6,667 nucleotides of DNA from a bacterium (GTDB taxonomy: Archaea; Thermoplasmatota; Thermoplasmata; Lutacidiplasmatales; UBA184), in the NCBI GenBank assembly GCA_021832495.1, contig JAKBKR010000120.1, forward strand, positions 1-6,667. Direction: 5' to 3'. The notes below the pieces were generated by a model, which saw only the letters and a program-made list of their open reading frames with translations, was not told the DNA's origin and made no database searches. Both the position numbers and the translations under genes were made by a program. The first letter of the stretch is position 1; each line of letters starts with the position of its first letter. Of this stretch, positions 1 to 5,489 are shown one piece after another.

Positions 1-273
1 AAGGCCGGGCTCTCACCGGGCGACGAGATCCTGGCCGTGGATGGCACCCGGGTCCAGTACGACACGCTCTCGGATGCGCTCAAGCGGTACGCCCCCGGGG
101 AGACGGCAACGATCACCCTCTTCCGGCGGGCCAAGCTCCGCACGGTCGAGGTCGAGTTCGGCAAGGCCCCTCCCGAGAAGTGGCTCATCAAACCCCGCGA
201 AGGCGTCACCGCGGAACAACGCGGGATCGCCACGCAATGGCTAGGGGCGAACTGGAAGGACCTCGAACCATGA
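1..273 (+). CDS. M61-like aminopeptidase with PDZ domain, C-terminal part
   Basis: Frame 1 is open from the window edge to TGA at 271-273, giving 90 residues of a protein that starts upstream. The first residues, AGLSPGDEILAVDG, are the classic carboxylate-binding and strand region of a PDZ domain. They are followed by a typical PDZ tail (RYAPGETATITLFRR). The last stretch, with TAEQRG then QWLG, resembles the end of M61 (glycyl aminopeptidase-like) proteases, which place a PDZ domain after the metallopeptidase domain. The zinc-binding HExxH domain would lie upstream and is not visible, so the M61 assignment rests on the tail; another PDZ protease (HtrA or site-2 type) is possible. The stop overlaps the ubiX start as ATGA (270-273), so the two are probably translationally coupled. 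PDZ call strong, M61 call moderate. Confidence 0.7.
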   Translation, partial: KAGLSPGDEILAVDGTRVQYDTLSDALKRYAPGETATITLFRRAKLRTVEVEFGKAPPEKWLIKPREGVTAEQRGIATQWLGANWKDLEP

Positions 274-857
274 CCGAGGTACCGAGCGGCGCCGTTGTCG
301 TGGGAATGACCGGGGCGAGCGGTGCCCCGATCGCCGTAGCAGTAGTGCGGGCCCTCCATTCCGCCGGGGTCCCGGTCCATCTCATCGCTTCCGAGGCCGG
401 CCAGGTGGTGCTCCGGGAAGAGTGCCAGCTCACTATCGACGACCTGCGAGCGCAGGTCACCACCGTGCTCGGAGAAAAGGAGTTCACGGCGCGGGTGGCG
501 AGCGGCTCGACCCCGACCCGCGGGATGGTGATCGTCCCTTGTTCATCGAACACCCTAGCGAAGCTCGCCCACGGGATGGCCGACACGCTCATCACCCGGG
601 CGGCCCACGTCCATCTCAAGGAGCGTCGACCGCTCATCCTCGTCCCCCGGGAGACTCCGCTCTCGGTCTTCACCCTCCGGAACATGACCGCCCTTACCGA
701 GGCCGGTGCCACCATGCTCATCGCATCCCCGCCATACTATCTCCGGGCGAAGACCGTCGACGAACTCGTCGGTTACCTGGCGGGCAAGGTGCTCGACCAT
801 CTCCACGTTCCGCATACCCTCTACCGGGGTTGGAGATCGGACGAGGGCTCGGTGTGA
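270..857 (+). CDS. ubiX: Flavin prenyltransferase UbiX
   Basis: This 195-residue protein has the usual UbiX length. UbiX joins a dimethylallyl group from dimethylallyl (mono)phosphate to FMN, making the prenyl-FMN cofactor of UbiD-type decarboxylases. Visible signatures are the N-terminal flavin-binding GMTGASGAP (residues 12-20), VPCSSNTLAKLAHG (89-102), the LILVPRETPLS core (122-132) with LRNM just after, and the late YYLRAKTVDELV segment. The start is ATG at 270, overlapping the previous stop; an upstream in-frame ATG at 180 would add 30 residues inside the protease gene and lies before the family start. No UbiD partner is in view. In many archaea prenyl-FMN is needed by the UbiD-like anhydromevalonate phosphate decarboxylase of the modified mevalonate pathway, so isoprenoid lipid synthesis is a plausible role (inference). 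The stop overlaps the next gene as GTGA. Confidence 0.95.
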   Translation: MTEVPSGAVVVGMTGASGAPIAVAVVRALHSAGVPVHLIASEAGQVVLREECQLTIDDLRAQVTTVLGEKEFTARVASGSTPTRGMVIVPCSSNTLAKLAHGMADTLITRAAHVHLKERRPLILVPRETPLSVFTLRNMTALTEAGATMLIASPPYYLRAKTVDELVGYLAGKVLDHLHVPHTLYRGWRSDEGSV

Positions 858-1432
858 AGCTTCCCACCCTTCCCCGGCGCGAGGTCAACGTCCACCTCTC
901 CATGGGGGGGGTGGCCCTTCTGCTCGTACTCCTCATACTCATCACGCCAGCCCTTGAGAACGGGGTCTCCACCCCGAGCGGGTCCATCTTCAGCCGGGCA
1001 GAGCTCTTCGTAGACTATCTCGGGAACTCCTCCGTTGCGCTCTACGTGGAGAGCTACGGCCATGTCCGGTTCTCTTCCATCACCCTCGGGGTCAACACTT
1101 CGCTCGGCAACACCACGGCCGGTACCTTTCCCTCCCTTCATTGGAACTATTGGCAGAATGCCACCGACCGGATCGACTTCTCGATATTCGTACAGAACAC
1201 GACCGAATTTGCCATCAACGCCACGACCGTCTACGCGAGCCCTCCTCCCGTCACTTATACGACGTCGTACGGCAGTTATGGGTTCGTCCTAACCCCCACC
1301 GCTTCGGGTCTTGTCATGACCGTCATCCCGTTCGGGAACCTCCCTTCCACCCAGACACAAACTTGGCCGGTGACCGATCTTCCCCAAGCCCTGGTCCTCT
1401 CCGAGCGGTCCTCGTCGGGGGTGAAGGCATGA
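854..1432 (+). CDS. Membrane-anchored, sequon-rich extracytoplasmic protein, unknown function
   Basis: I do not recognise a family. The start is taken as GTG at 854, overlapping the ubiX stop as GTGA and matching the overlap style of the neighbours; ATG at 902 is the alternative and would remove the first 16 residues. From the GTG the product has 192 residues: a short basic head (KLPTLPRREV), one hydrophobic helix at about residues 17-34 (VALLLVLLILITPAL), then a polar, aromatic and Ser/Thr-rich ectodomain with no second span and no cysteine. The ectodomain carries six N-x-S/T sequons, at N58, N81, N86, N102, N115 and N122, within about 65 residues, which suggests a densely N-glycosylated beta-rich surface domain. 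The helix could be an uncleaved anchor or a signal peptide. The following two-span membrane protein is coupled by an ATGA overlap and may be a partner. A run of eight G follows the internal ATG at 904-911. Confidence 0.75.
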   Translation: MKLPTLPRREVNVHLSMGGVALLLVLLILITPALENGVSTPSGSIFSRAELFVDYLGNSSVALYVESYGHVRFSSITLGVNTSLGNTTAGTFPSLHWNYWQNATDRIDFSIFVQNTTEFAINATTVYASPPPVTYTTSYGSYGFVLTPTASGLVMTVIPFGNLPSTQTQTWPVTDLPQALVLSERSSSGVKA

Positions 1433-1761
1433 GACCTTCGCGTGCGATCCTTTTTTGGACCCTCGTGCTCGCCGTCCTCGTCGTCCTCGAGCTGGCCGAG
1501 GTGTTCAAGTTCTTCACGCTCGGCTACGTCGCCGTGCTAGCCAATCCGCTCGCCTTCATCTTCTCGATCGTGCTCATCACGATCCTCGCATTGGTCGGCG
1601 CGCTCTTTATCGGTATTTATATCGCCCATCGCATCCTCTCCCCGCAGGGGTTCACCCCATTCGAGGAGGAGATGCTCCACATGCGAGAGGACGTTTCGAA
1701 GCTTCGGGAAGAGATGGACGGCCTCGCGCGCTCCCTCCGAGGGGGTCCCGAGAAGAAATGA
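1429..1761 (+). CDS. Two-span membrane protein with cytoplasmic coiled-coil tail, unknown function
   Basis: This 110-residue product starts at ATG 1429, overlapping the previous stop as ATGA. Two hydrophobic helices are plain: about residues 7-29 (FWTLVLAVLVVLELAEVF, unusual in holding E21 and E24) and about 41-66 (LAFIFSIVLITILALVGALF). They are joined by a short segment, LGYVAVLANP. After the second helix an acidic and basic heptad-like stretch, about 77-103 (FEEEMLHMREDVSKLREEM), looks like a coiled coil, and the protein ends in a charged tail (GGPEKK). With the basic N-terminus (MRPSR) and this charged tail, both ends are probably cytoplasmic. No family is recognised. It may oligomerise or act as a scaffold for the sequon-rich ectodomain protein encoded just upstream; that pairing is inferred only from the overlap and shared membrane location. 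The stop overlaps guaAA as ATGA. Confidence 0.75.
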   Translation: MRPSRAILFWTLVLAVLVVLELAEVFKFFTLGYVAVLANPLAFIFSIVLITILALVGALFIGIYIAHRILSPQGFTPFEEEMLHMREDVSKLREEMDGLARSLRGGPEKK

Positions 1762-2324
1762 AGGTCCCGGTGATCGACAACGGGGGACAATGGACCCACC
1801 GGGAGTACCGGGTCCTCCGGGACCTGGGGGTCGAAACCTCGATCGTTCCCAATACCACACCCTTTGAGCGGTTGGAGGCCGACGGGATCGTCCTGAGCGG
1901 AGGTACCCCGAGCTTGGAGGGCACTACCCGTGGGTTGGAAGTGGAAGAATCGTACCTCGAAAAGGCCCAGGTTCCCATTCTCGCCATCTGCCTCGGCCAT
2001 GAGCTCTTGGCGCAGCACTTTGGCGGCGCTGTCGGCAAGGCTCCTACGCCAGAGTTTGGCCGCACCCTTGTAAAGATATCCGAGACCTCCTCTCCCATCT
2101 TCCTCGGCCTCCCGGACGCCTTCGTGGTGTGGGCTTCCCACAACGACGAGGTCATCCGTCTACCCGAGAAATTCCGTACGATCGCCCGTTCAGAGACCTG
2201 CACCGTGGAAGCCATGGCCCATGAAGACCGTCCGTTGTTCGGGCTCCAGTTCCACCCGGAGGTCGAGCATACCGAACACGGCGAGCGGATCTTCCAGAAC
2301 TTCCTCGCCCTTTGCCACCGTTAG
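1758..2324 (+). CDS. guaAA: GMP synthase subunit A (class I glutaminase)
   Basis: This 188-residue protein is the stand-alone glutamine amidotransferase subunit of GMP synthase, which releases ammonia from glutamine for amination of XMP by the separate synthetase subunit (GuaAB). The split arrangement is typical of archaea. The class I triad is visible: the nucleophile C78 in AICLGHELLA, and H166 and E168 in FHPEVEHTEHG. The oxyanion-region loop is LSGGTPSLEG (46-55), and the N-terminus VPVIDNGGQWTHR matches archaeal GuaAA. Length is as expected for the subunit. The start is ATG 1758, overlapping the previous stop as ATGA. GuaAB is not in the window. The TAG stop (2322-2324) shares bases with the SD sequence of the next gene. 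Confidence 0.95.
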   Translation: MKVPVIDNGGQWTHREYRVLRDLGVETSIVPNTTPFERLEADGIVLSGGTPSLEGTTRGLEVEESYLEKAQVPILAICLGHELLAQHFGGAVGKAPTPEFGRTLVKISETSSPIFLGLPDAFVVWASHNDEVIRLPEKFRTIARSETCTVEAMAHEDRPLFGLQFHPEVEHTEHGERIFQNFLALCHR

Positions 2325-2328
2325 GAGG
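2323..2328 (+). promoter_or_regulatory. Shine-Dalgarno sequence of the 523-residue gene
   Basis: AGGAGG lies 11 bases before ATG 2340 and overlaps the last two bases of the guaAA stop codon. It supports the 2340 start and suggests that ribosomes ending on guaAA can re-initiate nearby. Confidence 0.7.
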
Positions 2329-2339
2329 CTCATCCGAGA

Positions 2340-3911
2340 ATGCCGCGTATCCGGTCCACCTCTGGGGGAAAGGAAGAACAGATCCTCAATCGGGCTCGGG
2401 AGCTCCGCCGGAACCCTGCTCCGCTCCTCCCCGAGCTTACCGAGGATTGTCCTACGGCGCCCTTCGACCGCATACGGGAGGAACTCGACAAGATCCAGGA
2501 GTCCTCAGACGACGTCGAGGCGCTGAAGCGCTGGATGGTCCGGGGGTCCGACCTGCCGCGCGCCTATGCGGGACTGCTCTTCTTCCTGAAGGAGCGCCCC
2601 GATGTGGTCACGGCCATAGGTAGGTACTCGACCGGGACCATCCCCTACCTCCCCCTCGGCAACGCTCCCCCCGAAGCCCAGATCGCCGTCCAGTACTACA
2701 ACGATCCGCGCCGGCTGCTCATGGGATACCTCAAGTTGGCGAAGGGCGGGCTCTTCGGAGGAGGCGGGCTCCATTTCTACGCTATGGAGAACAAGATCGT
2801 CTGCACGGGACGTTCAGGACAGCCCCCCGACCGGTTCGTGGCGCAAGCCATCGCCCGGGTCCCCTATCGCCTGTTCCCCGTGGAGGTCAAGGGCGAGCGT
2901 TCCTTCGTTTGTCAACACCTCCAGCGTGGGGAACTGCTCCCCCATCTGAAGATCCGTTGGGATGCCGCCCGGGCCGCCATCCGGGTCTGCCGCCGGTGCG
3001 CGCGGGAGGATACGCATCTTCTAGGTTCGCTTCTCGAGAACATGGCCGTCCCGGACCCGATGAACAGCTTCGAGGTCTCCCTCGAGTATCCTGTGGAACA
3101 CCACCACAAGGGGACGTGCTTGTTAGCCGACCTGCCGACCCATGCCCCGGCCACCGAACGCAACTACCGCCGGGGCAAGGTCTCGGACGCAGCGTTCATC
3201 GCGGAGTACACCCGGGAGACCGAGGACACCCTCCGCCGGAGCCGGGGCCAATGCTTCGTAGGAGGAGGGCAGTGTTATGCGACGGACGCCACCGCGTTCG
3301 TGGAAGCGCTCTCCCCTACGGAAGCGGAACGGATCGTGCTCTCCCAAATGCTTCCCGAGCACATCGGACCCCTCCTTGTTTCCGATTGTACGGCAGGGAA
3401 GACCCTCGAGGTGCTCTGGAAGGACCGGGCCCTCGAGATCCTCCGGGTGATGGGGGCCGACGACGCCGAAGCAGGTCGGTTGCTCGCCGAGTTCCAGAGC
3501 TCCCCCGGACGGGTGAGCGAACTGATCGAACGGCTCCACCGAAAGGGAAAGGAGCGGGCCATCCTTTCCGAACTGCCCGAGTATGCAGAAACGGCCGCCG
3601 AGGCGGCCTTTGCGATATCCGTTTCCCGTCTCTACCGGACCCAGGGCCCCCAGGCCGTGGAACAGCGACTCACCTCCGAACTTCCTGAGGAGGAGAAGGT
3701 GAAGGGACTGGCCTGGGGCTTCCTGCTCGCCATTGGCAAGGGAGCCGAGAAGCACGAGTGGCGCTTTTCCAACACGGAGCGGGAGTTCGGGAGCGCCCAC
3801 GCATCCCAGGCAGGCAAGCTGCTCACGGCCTCCCCCGAAGAGTACCATGAGGCGCTGGCGAGCCTGCTCGCGGCGGCCGGAGTGGTCAACTGGGGTCGGA
3901 AGATCCGGTGA
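2340..3911 (+). CDS. Uncharacterised 523-residue archaeal protein with CxxC motif
   Basis: No family is recognised with confidence. The frame is open for 523 residues, codon use matches its neighbours, and an AGGAGG precedes ATG 2340, so the gene is real. There is no signal peptide or membrane span, so it is probably cytoplasmic. The N-terminal part (about 10-90) is charged and helical. Next comes a mixed region with an ordered-looking core: RYSTGTIPYLPLGNAPPEAQ (95-114) and a glycine-rich GGLFGGGGLHF (136-146). Nine cysteines are present (37, 155, 191, 217, 220, 260, 305, 312, 350). C217 and C220 form CRRC, and HHH sits at 254-256, so a zinc or other metal site is possible. C305 and C312 flank a FVGGGQ loop. 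The last 150 residues look all-helical (EEEKVKGLAWGFLLAIGKG, 450-468). One archaeal family worth testing is DUF530, which is of similar size, but I cannot confirm the match by eye. It is probably co-transcribed with guaAA (15-base gap). Confidence 0.8.
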   Translation: MPRIRSTSGGKEEQILNRARELRRNPAPLLPELTEDCPTAPFDRIREELDKIQESSDDVEALKRWMVRGSDLPRAYAGLLFFLKERPDVVTAIGRYSTGTIPYLPLGNAPPEAQIAVQYYNDPRRLLMGYLKLAKGGLFGGGGLHFYAMENKIVCTGRSGQPPDRFVAQAIARVPYRLFPVEVKGERSFVCQHLQRGELLPHLKIRWDAARAAIRVCRRCAREDTHLLGSLLENMAVPDPMNSFEVSLEYPVEHHHKGTCLLADLPTHAPATERNYRRGKVSDAAFIAEYTRETEDTLRRSRGQCFVGGGQCYATDATAFVEALSPTEAERIVLSQMLPEHIGPLLVSDCTAGKTLEVLWKDRALEILRVMGADDAEAGRLLAEFQSSPGRVSELIERLHRKGKERAILSELPEYAETAAEAAFAISVSRLYRTQGPQAVEQRLTSELPEEEKVKGLAWGFLLAIGKGAEKHEWRFSNTEREFGSAHASQAGKLLTASPEEYHEALASLLAAAGVVNWGRKIR

Positions 3912-3929
3912 GCCCCCCCGGGACCCCTT

Positions 3930-4511
3930 TCATCGGATGTACGCGTCGGTGACGTCCGTGTCGAAGCTCTTGACGAACCGCATCCGTCCGCCGTCTCCTT
4001 CCGGCAGCAGCCGAAGGAACGGGTAGCGCTCCCACAAGTCCCCACCGGCAAGGCGGGTCACGAGGTGGTCGGGGCCGAACGTCGACTCTGAGACCCGCAG
4101 GGTGACCTCGCGGACGCTGCGCTCGTCCCAGTATCCAAGGGTGTGCAGGTACTCATGGGCCAAGATGACAAAGACAAAGGCGTTGGTCTCGGTGGGGGAG
4201 TCCACCACCCTCCGAATGCCCTGGTACAACGTCTCGTTCATGACGATGACGTTGCCAGTCAACTGCCAGTACGCACCGATGGTCGTCGGCAGATTGGCAA
4301 GCGCTAGGCTCAGTCCCGCCCGCTCGATCCCCAGGGCTGATCTTACCGCCTGCCGGACCACGCGGAAGATGCCGTTCAGCCCCTCTGCCTGGTCCAGACG
4401 CTCCGACCAGGGAGATTTCGTCCCACTCGTAGGCGCCCTCGGCGAAGTGGAGAACCTCGGACCCGGATGCCTGAGGTCTTGCTCTGCGATGTGCACGTAG
4501 TACCCCTCCAT
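3930..4511 (-). CDS. Putative zinc metalloprotease with HExxHxxGxxD motif
   Basis: This is a 193-residue protein with no signal peptide or membrane span, so it is probably cytoplasmic. Its clear hallmark is HEYLHTLGYWDE at 119-130. H119, E120 and H123 match the HExxH zinc and catalytic motif, and G126 and D129 extend it to HExxHxxGxxD, the metzincin-type signature with Asp as third ligand. The motif sits on a hydrophobic helix (AFVFVILAHEYLH). A methionine downstream (M177, in GRMRFV) could serve as a Met-turn, but this is uncertain; other minimal HExxH folds are possible. The start is ATG 4511, because a GGAGG lies 10 bases upstream; a TTG at 4535 would add 8 residues without its own SD. It is divergent from the HxlR-type regulator and shares its promoter region, so regulation by that protein is likely. 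It converges on the 523-residue gene with an 18-base gap. Confidence 0.75.
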   Translation of the reverse strand: MEGYYVHIAEQDLRHPGPRFSTSPRAPTSGTKSPWSERLDQAEGLNGIFRVVRQAVRSALGIERAGLSLALANLPTTIGAYWQLTGNVIVMNETLYQGIRRVVDSPTETNAFVFVILAHEYLHTLGYWDERSVREVTLRVSESTFGPDHLVTRLAGGDLWERYPFLRLLPEGDGGRMRFVKSFDTDVTDAYIR

Positions 4512-4521
4512 CGTCCTTTGG

Positions 4522-4526
4522 CCTCC
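4522..4526 (-). promoter_or_regulatory. Shine-Dalgarno sequence of the metalloprotease gene
   Basis: GGAGG on the - strand (CCTCC on +) is 10 bases from ATG 4511. It favours this start over TTG at 4535. Confidence 0.65.
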
Positions 4527-4538
4527 GAGTTCCAACAG

Positions 4539-4550
4539 TTACTATAGTAA
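4539..4550. promoter_or_regulatory. 12-bp perfect palindrome, candidate operator
   Basis: TTACTATAGTAA is a perfect inverted repeat. It lies between the shared TATA element and the predicted transcription start of the - strand metalloprotease gene, where a bound dimer would block RNA polymerase. The adjacent winged-helix regulator is the natural candidate ligand (inference). Confidence 0.45.
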
Positions 4551-4554
4551 TGAA

Positions 4555-4566
4555 AGTATTTATACT
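4555..4566. promoter_or_regulatory. Shared bidirectional TATA element
   Basis: The near-palindrome AGTATTTATACT holds TATTTATA at 4557-4564, which reads TATAAATA on the - strand. It sits in a strongly A/T-rich island inside GC-rich DNA. For the - strand it predicts a start near 4534, leaving a short leader with an SD before ATG 4511. For the + strand it predicts a start near 4585, close to the GGAGGAG before GTG 4604; the GAAA at 4552-4555 could be its BRE. The spacing fits archaeal TBP/TFB promoters in both directions. A second + strand option is TTATAGT at 4574-4580. Confidence 0.55.
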
Positions 4567-4580
4567 ATGCTGCTTATAGT
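4564..4580. promoter_or_regulatory. Inverted repeat, candidate second operator
   Basis: ACTAT (4564-4568) and ATAGT (4576-4580) form a 5-bp inverted repeat with a 7-base spacer. The half-site matches that of the perfect palindrome at 4539-4550. It lies between the TATA element and the expected + strand start, mirroring the arrangement on the other side. Confidence 0.35.
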
Positions 4581-4586
4581 TTGACC

Positions 4587-4593
4587 GGAGGAG
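4587..4593 (+). promoter_or_regulatory. Shine-Dalgarno sequence of the HxlR-type gene
   Basis: GGAGGAG lies 10 bases before GTG 4604. It is the main reason to accept this GTG and the long N-terminal extension; no ATG or GTG occurs in frame before the conserved domain. Confidence 0.65.
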
Positions 4594-4603
4594 AACGCAG
4601 GCC

Positions 4604-5050
4604 GTGGGAAGCGATAAGACGCAGGGCACGCAACGGGATGCCCGCCCGGCCCACCGCGTAGGTGCTGCCCTCCGGGCTGGCCCGGGTCCCGTTTCCCCTC
4701 CAGCATCCGATGGTACCGGCCCTGCCCGGTGTCAACTGTCCGAAGTCCTTCACCTCCTTGGCCGGAACCACATCCTCTCAATCCTCAGTTCGTTCCGCCA
4801 AGGTCGGCCGAAACGGTTCGTCGAGCTTCAGCGGGAACTCCGACTTTCGCCTAACACCTTGTCGGCGAGGCTCCGGGACTTGGTCGATGCCGGCCTCCTC
4901 ACCCGGACCACGTTCAACGAGATCCCTCCCCGGGTGGATTATGAGCCCACGGCAAAGGCCCTCGAACTCTTTTCCATTTTTGACGCGCTTGGAACGTGGG
5001 CGTCCCGACATGATCTCCGCCCCGAGATCCGCCCTCCCCTCCCACGATAG
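4604..5050 (+). CDS. HxlR-family winged-helix transcriptional regulator
   Basis: This 148-residue DNA-binding protein has its HxlR/MarR-like winged-helix domain at about 43-137: CQLSEVLHLLGRNHILSIL (first helices), GRPKRFVELQREL (helix 2), SPNTLSARLRDLVDAGLL (recognition helix), then the wing RTTFNEIPPRVDYEPTAKAL and the closing helix LFSIFDALGTWAS, probably for dimerisation. C43 is the only cysteine and matches the conserved N-terminal Cys that acts as a redox or electrophile sensor in some relatives (HypR, YodB). The first 42 residues are an Ala/Pro/Gly-rich, probably disordered extension that most family members lack. The start is GTG 4604, chosen for its SD. It is divergent from the putative metalloprotease, and the palindromes between them make autoregulation and control of the protease likely. 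The effector is unknown. Confidence 0.9.
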   Translation: MGSDKTQGTQRDARPAHRVGAALRAGPGPVSPPASDGTGPARCQLSEVLHLLGRNHILSILSSFRQGRPKRFVELQRELRLSPNTLSARLRDLVDAGLLTRTTFNEIPPRVDYEPTAKALELFSIFDALGTWASRHDLRPEIRPPLPR

Positions 5051-5195
5051 GGCACGGCGGAGTGGACCCATCACTTCAAGGGCCGAACCTAGATACGAAG
5101 TCCCAGTCTCGAGGGAACGCTCCACCCGATTTTGGTAGAGGGACCGGCGCCTTCCCGACCGTCAGCTTAAGAAGCCTTACGCGCTCACGCCCTCC
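5051..5195 (+). promoter_or_regulatory. Intergenic region with leaderless-type promoter
   Basis: No gene or structured RNA is seen in these 145 bases. An A/T-rich CTTAAGAA at 5166-5173 is centred about 27 bases before ATG 5196, the spacing expected when transcription begins at the start codon. No SD precedes that ATG. A leaderless transcript for the next gene is therefore likely. A weak imperfect hairpin occurs at 5120-5140. Confidence 0.4.
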
Positions 5196-5489
5196 ATGGC
5201 GGACAAGAAGAACCACCCTCCCGTCTCGCTGACCACGGGGTCTTTGCTGATCCTGCGATCCGCGGACAAGGGAGAGAGTCCCCTCGTCACCCAGGGGATC
5301 TTTCGCGGCTACGTCAACTTGGGCGGTGACCAAGCCATGTCCATCGAGATGGACGGGAAGAACTCCGAAGGGCAGGCCCTCACAAGGATGATACCCTGCG
5401 CAGCGATACTCTCGCTCGATATCCTTACGCCGGCCAAGCCGGAAGAGGAGAAGAAGAGCGTGGACGTGCGTCCCGTCTACTTCGGTTAA
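5196..5489 (+). CDS. Small conserved-looking protein, possibly Sm-like beta barrel
   Basis: This is a 97-residue cytoplasmic protein. A short charged head is followed by SLTTGSLLILRS (11-22), then TQGIFRGYVNLGGDQAMSIEM (32-52), then ALTRMIPCAAILSLDIL (61-77), then a charged tail ending VYFG. The alternation suggests a small five-strand barrel: a central G-x-F-x-G-Y-hydrophobic-N-L strand pair resembles the Sm1 motif, and the RMIP...ILSLDIL strands could correspond to Sm2. The match is loose, so an Sm/Lsm-type RNA-binding fold is only a hypothesis. One contextual hint is that archaeal Sm genes often neighbour L37e, and here eL37 lies directly opposite. The start ATG 5196 has no SD and looks leaderless. 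Its TAA stop (5487-5489) overlaps the stop of the convergent eL37 gene. Confidence 0.7.
   Translation: MADKKNHPPVSLTTGSLLILRSADKGESPLVTQGIFRGYVNLGGDQAMSIEMDGKNSEGQALTRMIPCAAILSLDILTPAKPEEEKKSVDVRPVYFG

Noticed and set aside
422..853. Upstream extension of the sequon-rich membrane protein frame to ATG 422
   Set aside because: This stretch is the shadow of ubiX in another frame, Pro/Arg/His-rich and without domain character. The GTG at 854 fits the overlap pattern.
904..911. Run of eight G as a phase-variation tract or frameshift
   Set aside because: The reading frame is coherent through the run, with the hydrophobic helix intact after it. Similar C or G runs elsewhere (for example 5717-5724) also sit in intact frames, so base composition explains them.
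4512..4535. TTG 4535 as start of the metalloprotease
   Set aside because: It has no SD of its own, coincides with the predicted transcription start, and would place the SD for ATG 4511 inside the coding region.
5120..5140. Hairpin CTCCACC/GGTAGAG as terminator or small RNA
   Set aside because: The stem has a mismatch on the + strand, there is no following T-tract, and no conserved RNA elements are visible nearby.
5051..5195. tRNA or C/D box RNA in the intergenic region
   Set aside because: No cloverleaf, T-loop consensus or correctly ordered C and D boxes were found on either strand.
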